The position numbers were made by a program, and so were the translations under genes. The notes beneath the pieces were generated by a model. That model did not search any database. It was not told the origin of the DNA and saw only the letters and a program-made list of their open reading frames with translations. A DNA stretch of 5,298 bases. It comes from Treponema sp. GTDB taxonomy: Bacteria; Spirochaetota; Spirochaetia; Treponematales; Breznakiellaceae. The stretch is taken from assembly GCA_031275535.1 (NCBI GenBank), contig JAISOR010000287.1, forward strand, positions 1-5,298, read 5' to 3'. Shown here piece by piece: positions 5,261 through 5,298 of this stretch (positions are counted from its first letter, which is position 1; the number at the start of each line of letters is the position of its first letter).

Positions 5261-5298
5261 CAGGATTAAAGAAGTTTTAACCGCAAGGTAGACTGCTA

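Noticed and set aside
5256..5291. Short frame MTRIKEVLTAR near the right edge
   Set aside because: Only eleven codons before a stop, with no ribosome binding site and overlapping the inverted repeat; no support for a gene.

Overview
The window carries five complete protein genes in two opposed blocks. I can support no RNA gene, CRISPR array, insertion sequence or prophage. Coding DNA is GC-rich, with many C and G runs and heavy use of CCC, GGG, CGG and GCC codons, while the promoter-bearing gaps are AT-rich. The gene set (Rex, a free-standing RlmK-type rRNA methyltransferase, sigma-54 with HPF, a DUF1015 protein) fits a Gram-negative-type or spirochaete-like anaerobe. A GC-rich, termite-gut-type treponeme relative is my best guess, from general impression only, and it is not proven by any marker here.

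Layout. Positions 1-180 are non-coding, hold the rex promoter region and possibly a promoter firing leftward out of the window. rex (181-843, +) overlaps by 20 bases the methyltransferase gene (824-1888, +), so the two look like a translationally coupled pair. The pair converges on hpf (1860-2210, -), with a 29-base tail-to-tail overlap. A hairpin followed by five T's (1853-1900) sits on this overlap and looks like the terminator of the rex operon. hpf lies downstream of rpoN (2321-3679, -), the widespread rpoN-hpf arrangement. rpoN is read from a good sigma-70-type promoter in the 92-base gap 3680-3771, which also holds a 14-bp palindrome. Divergent from it is a full-length DUF1015 gene (3772-5115, +). 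The last 183 bases are non-coding: an extremely G-rich degenerate GGGT-repeat tract and then an AT-richer piece with inverted repeats.

How they fit together. Rex senses NADH/NAD+, RlmK modifies 23S rRNA, HPF parks idle ribosomes, and RpoN redirects RNA polymerase to activator-dependent promoters. The block therefore joins global energy/redox sensing with ribosome maturation and hibernation. That link is inferred from gene order only. I see no clear evidence of a novel multi-gene system. The most unusual items are the terminator built into the hpf/rlmK overlap, the lone RlmK, the palindrome at the rpoN promoter and the G-rich tail after the DUF1015 gene.
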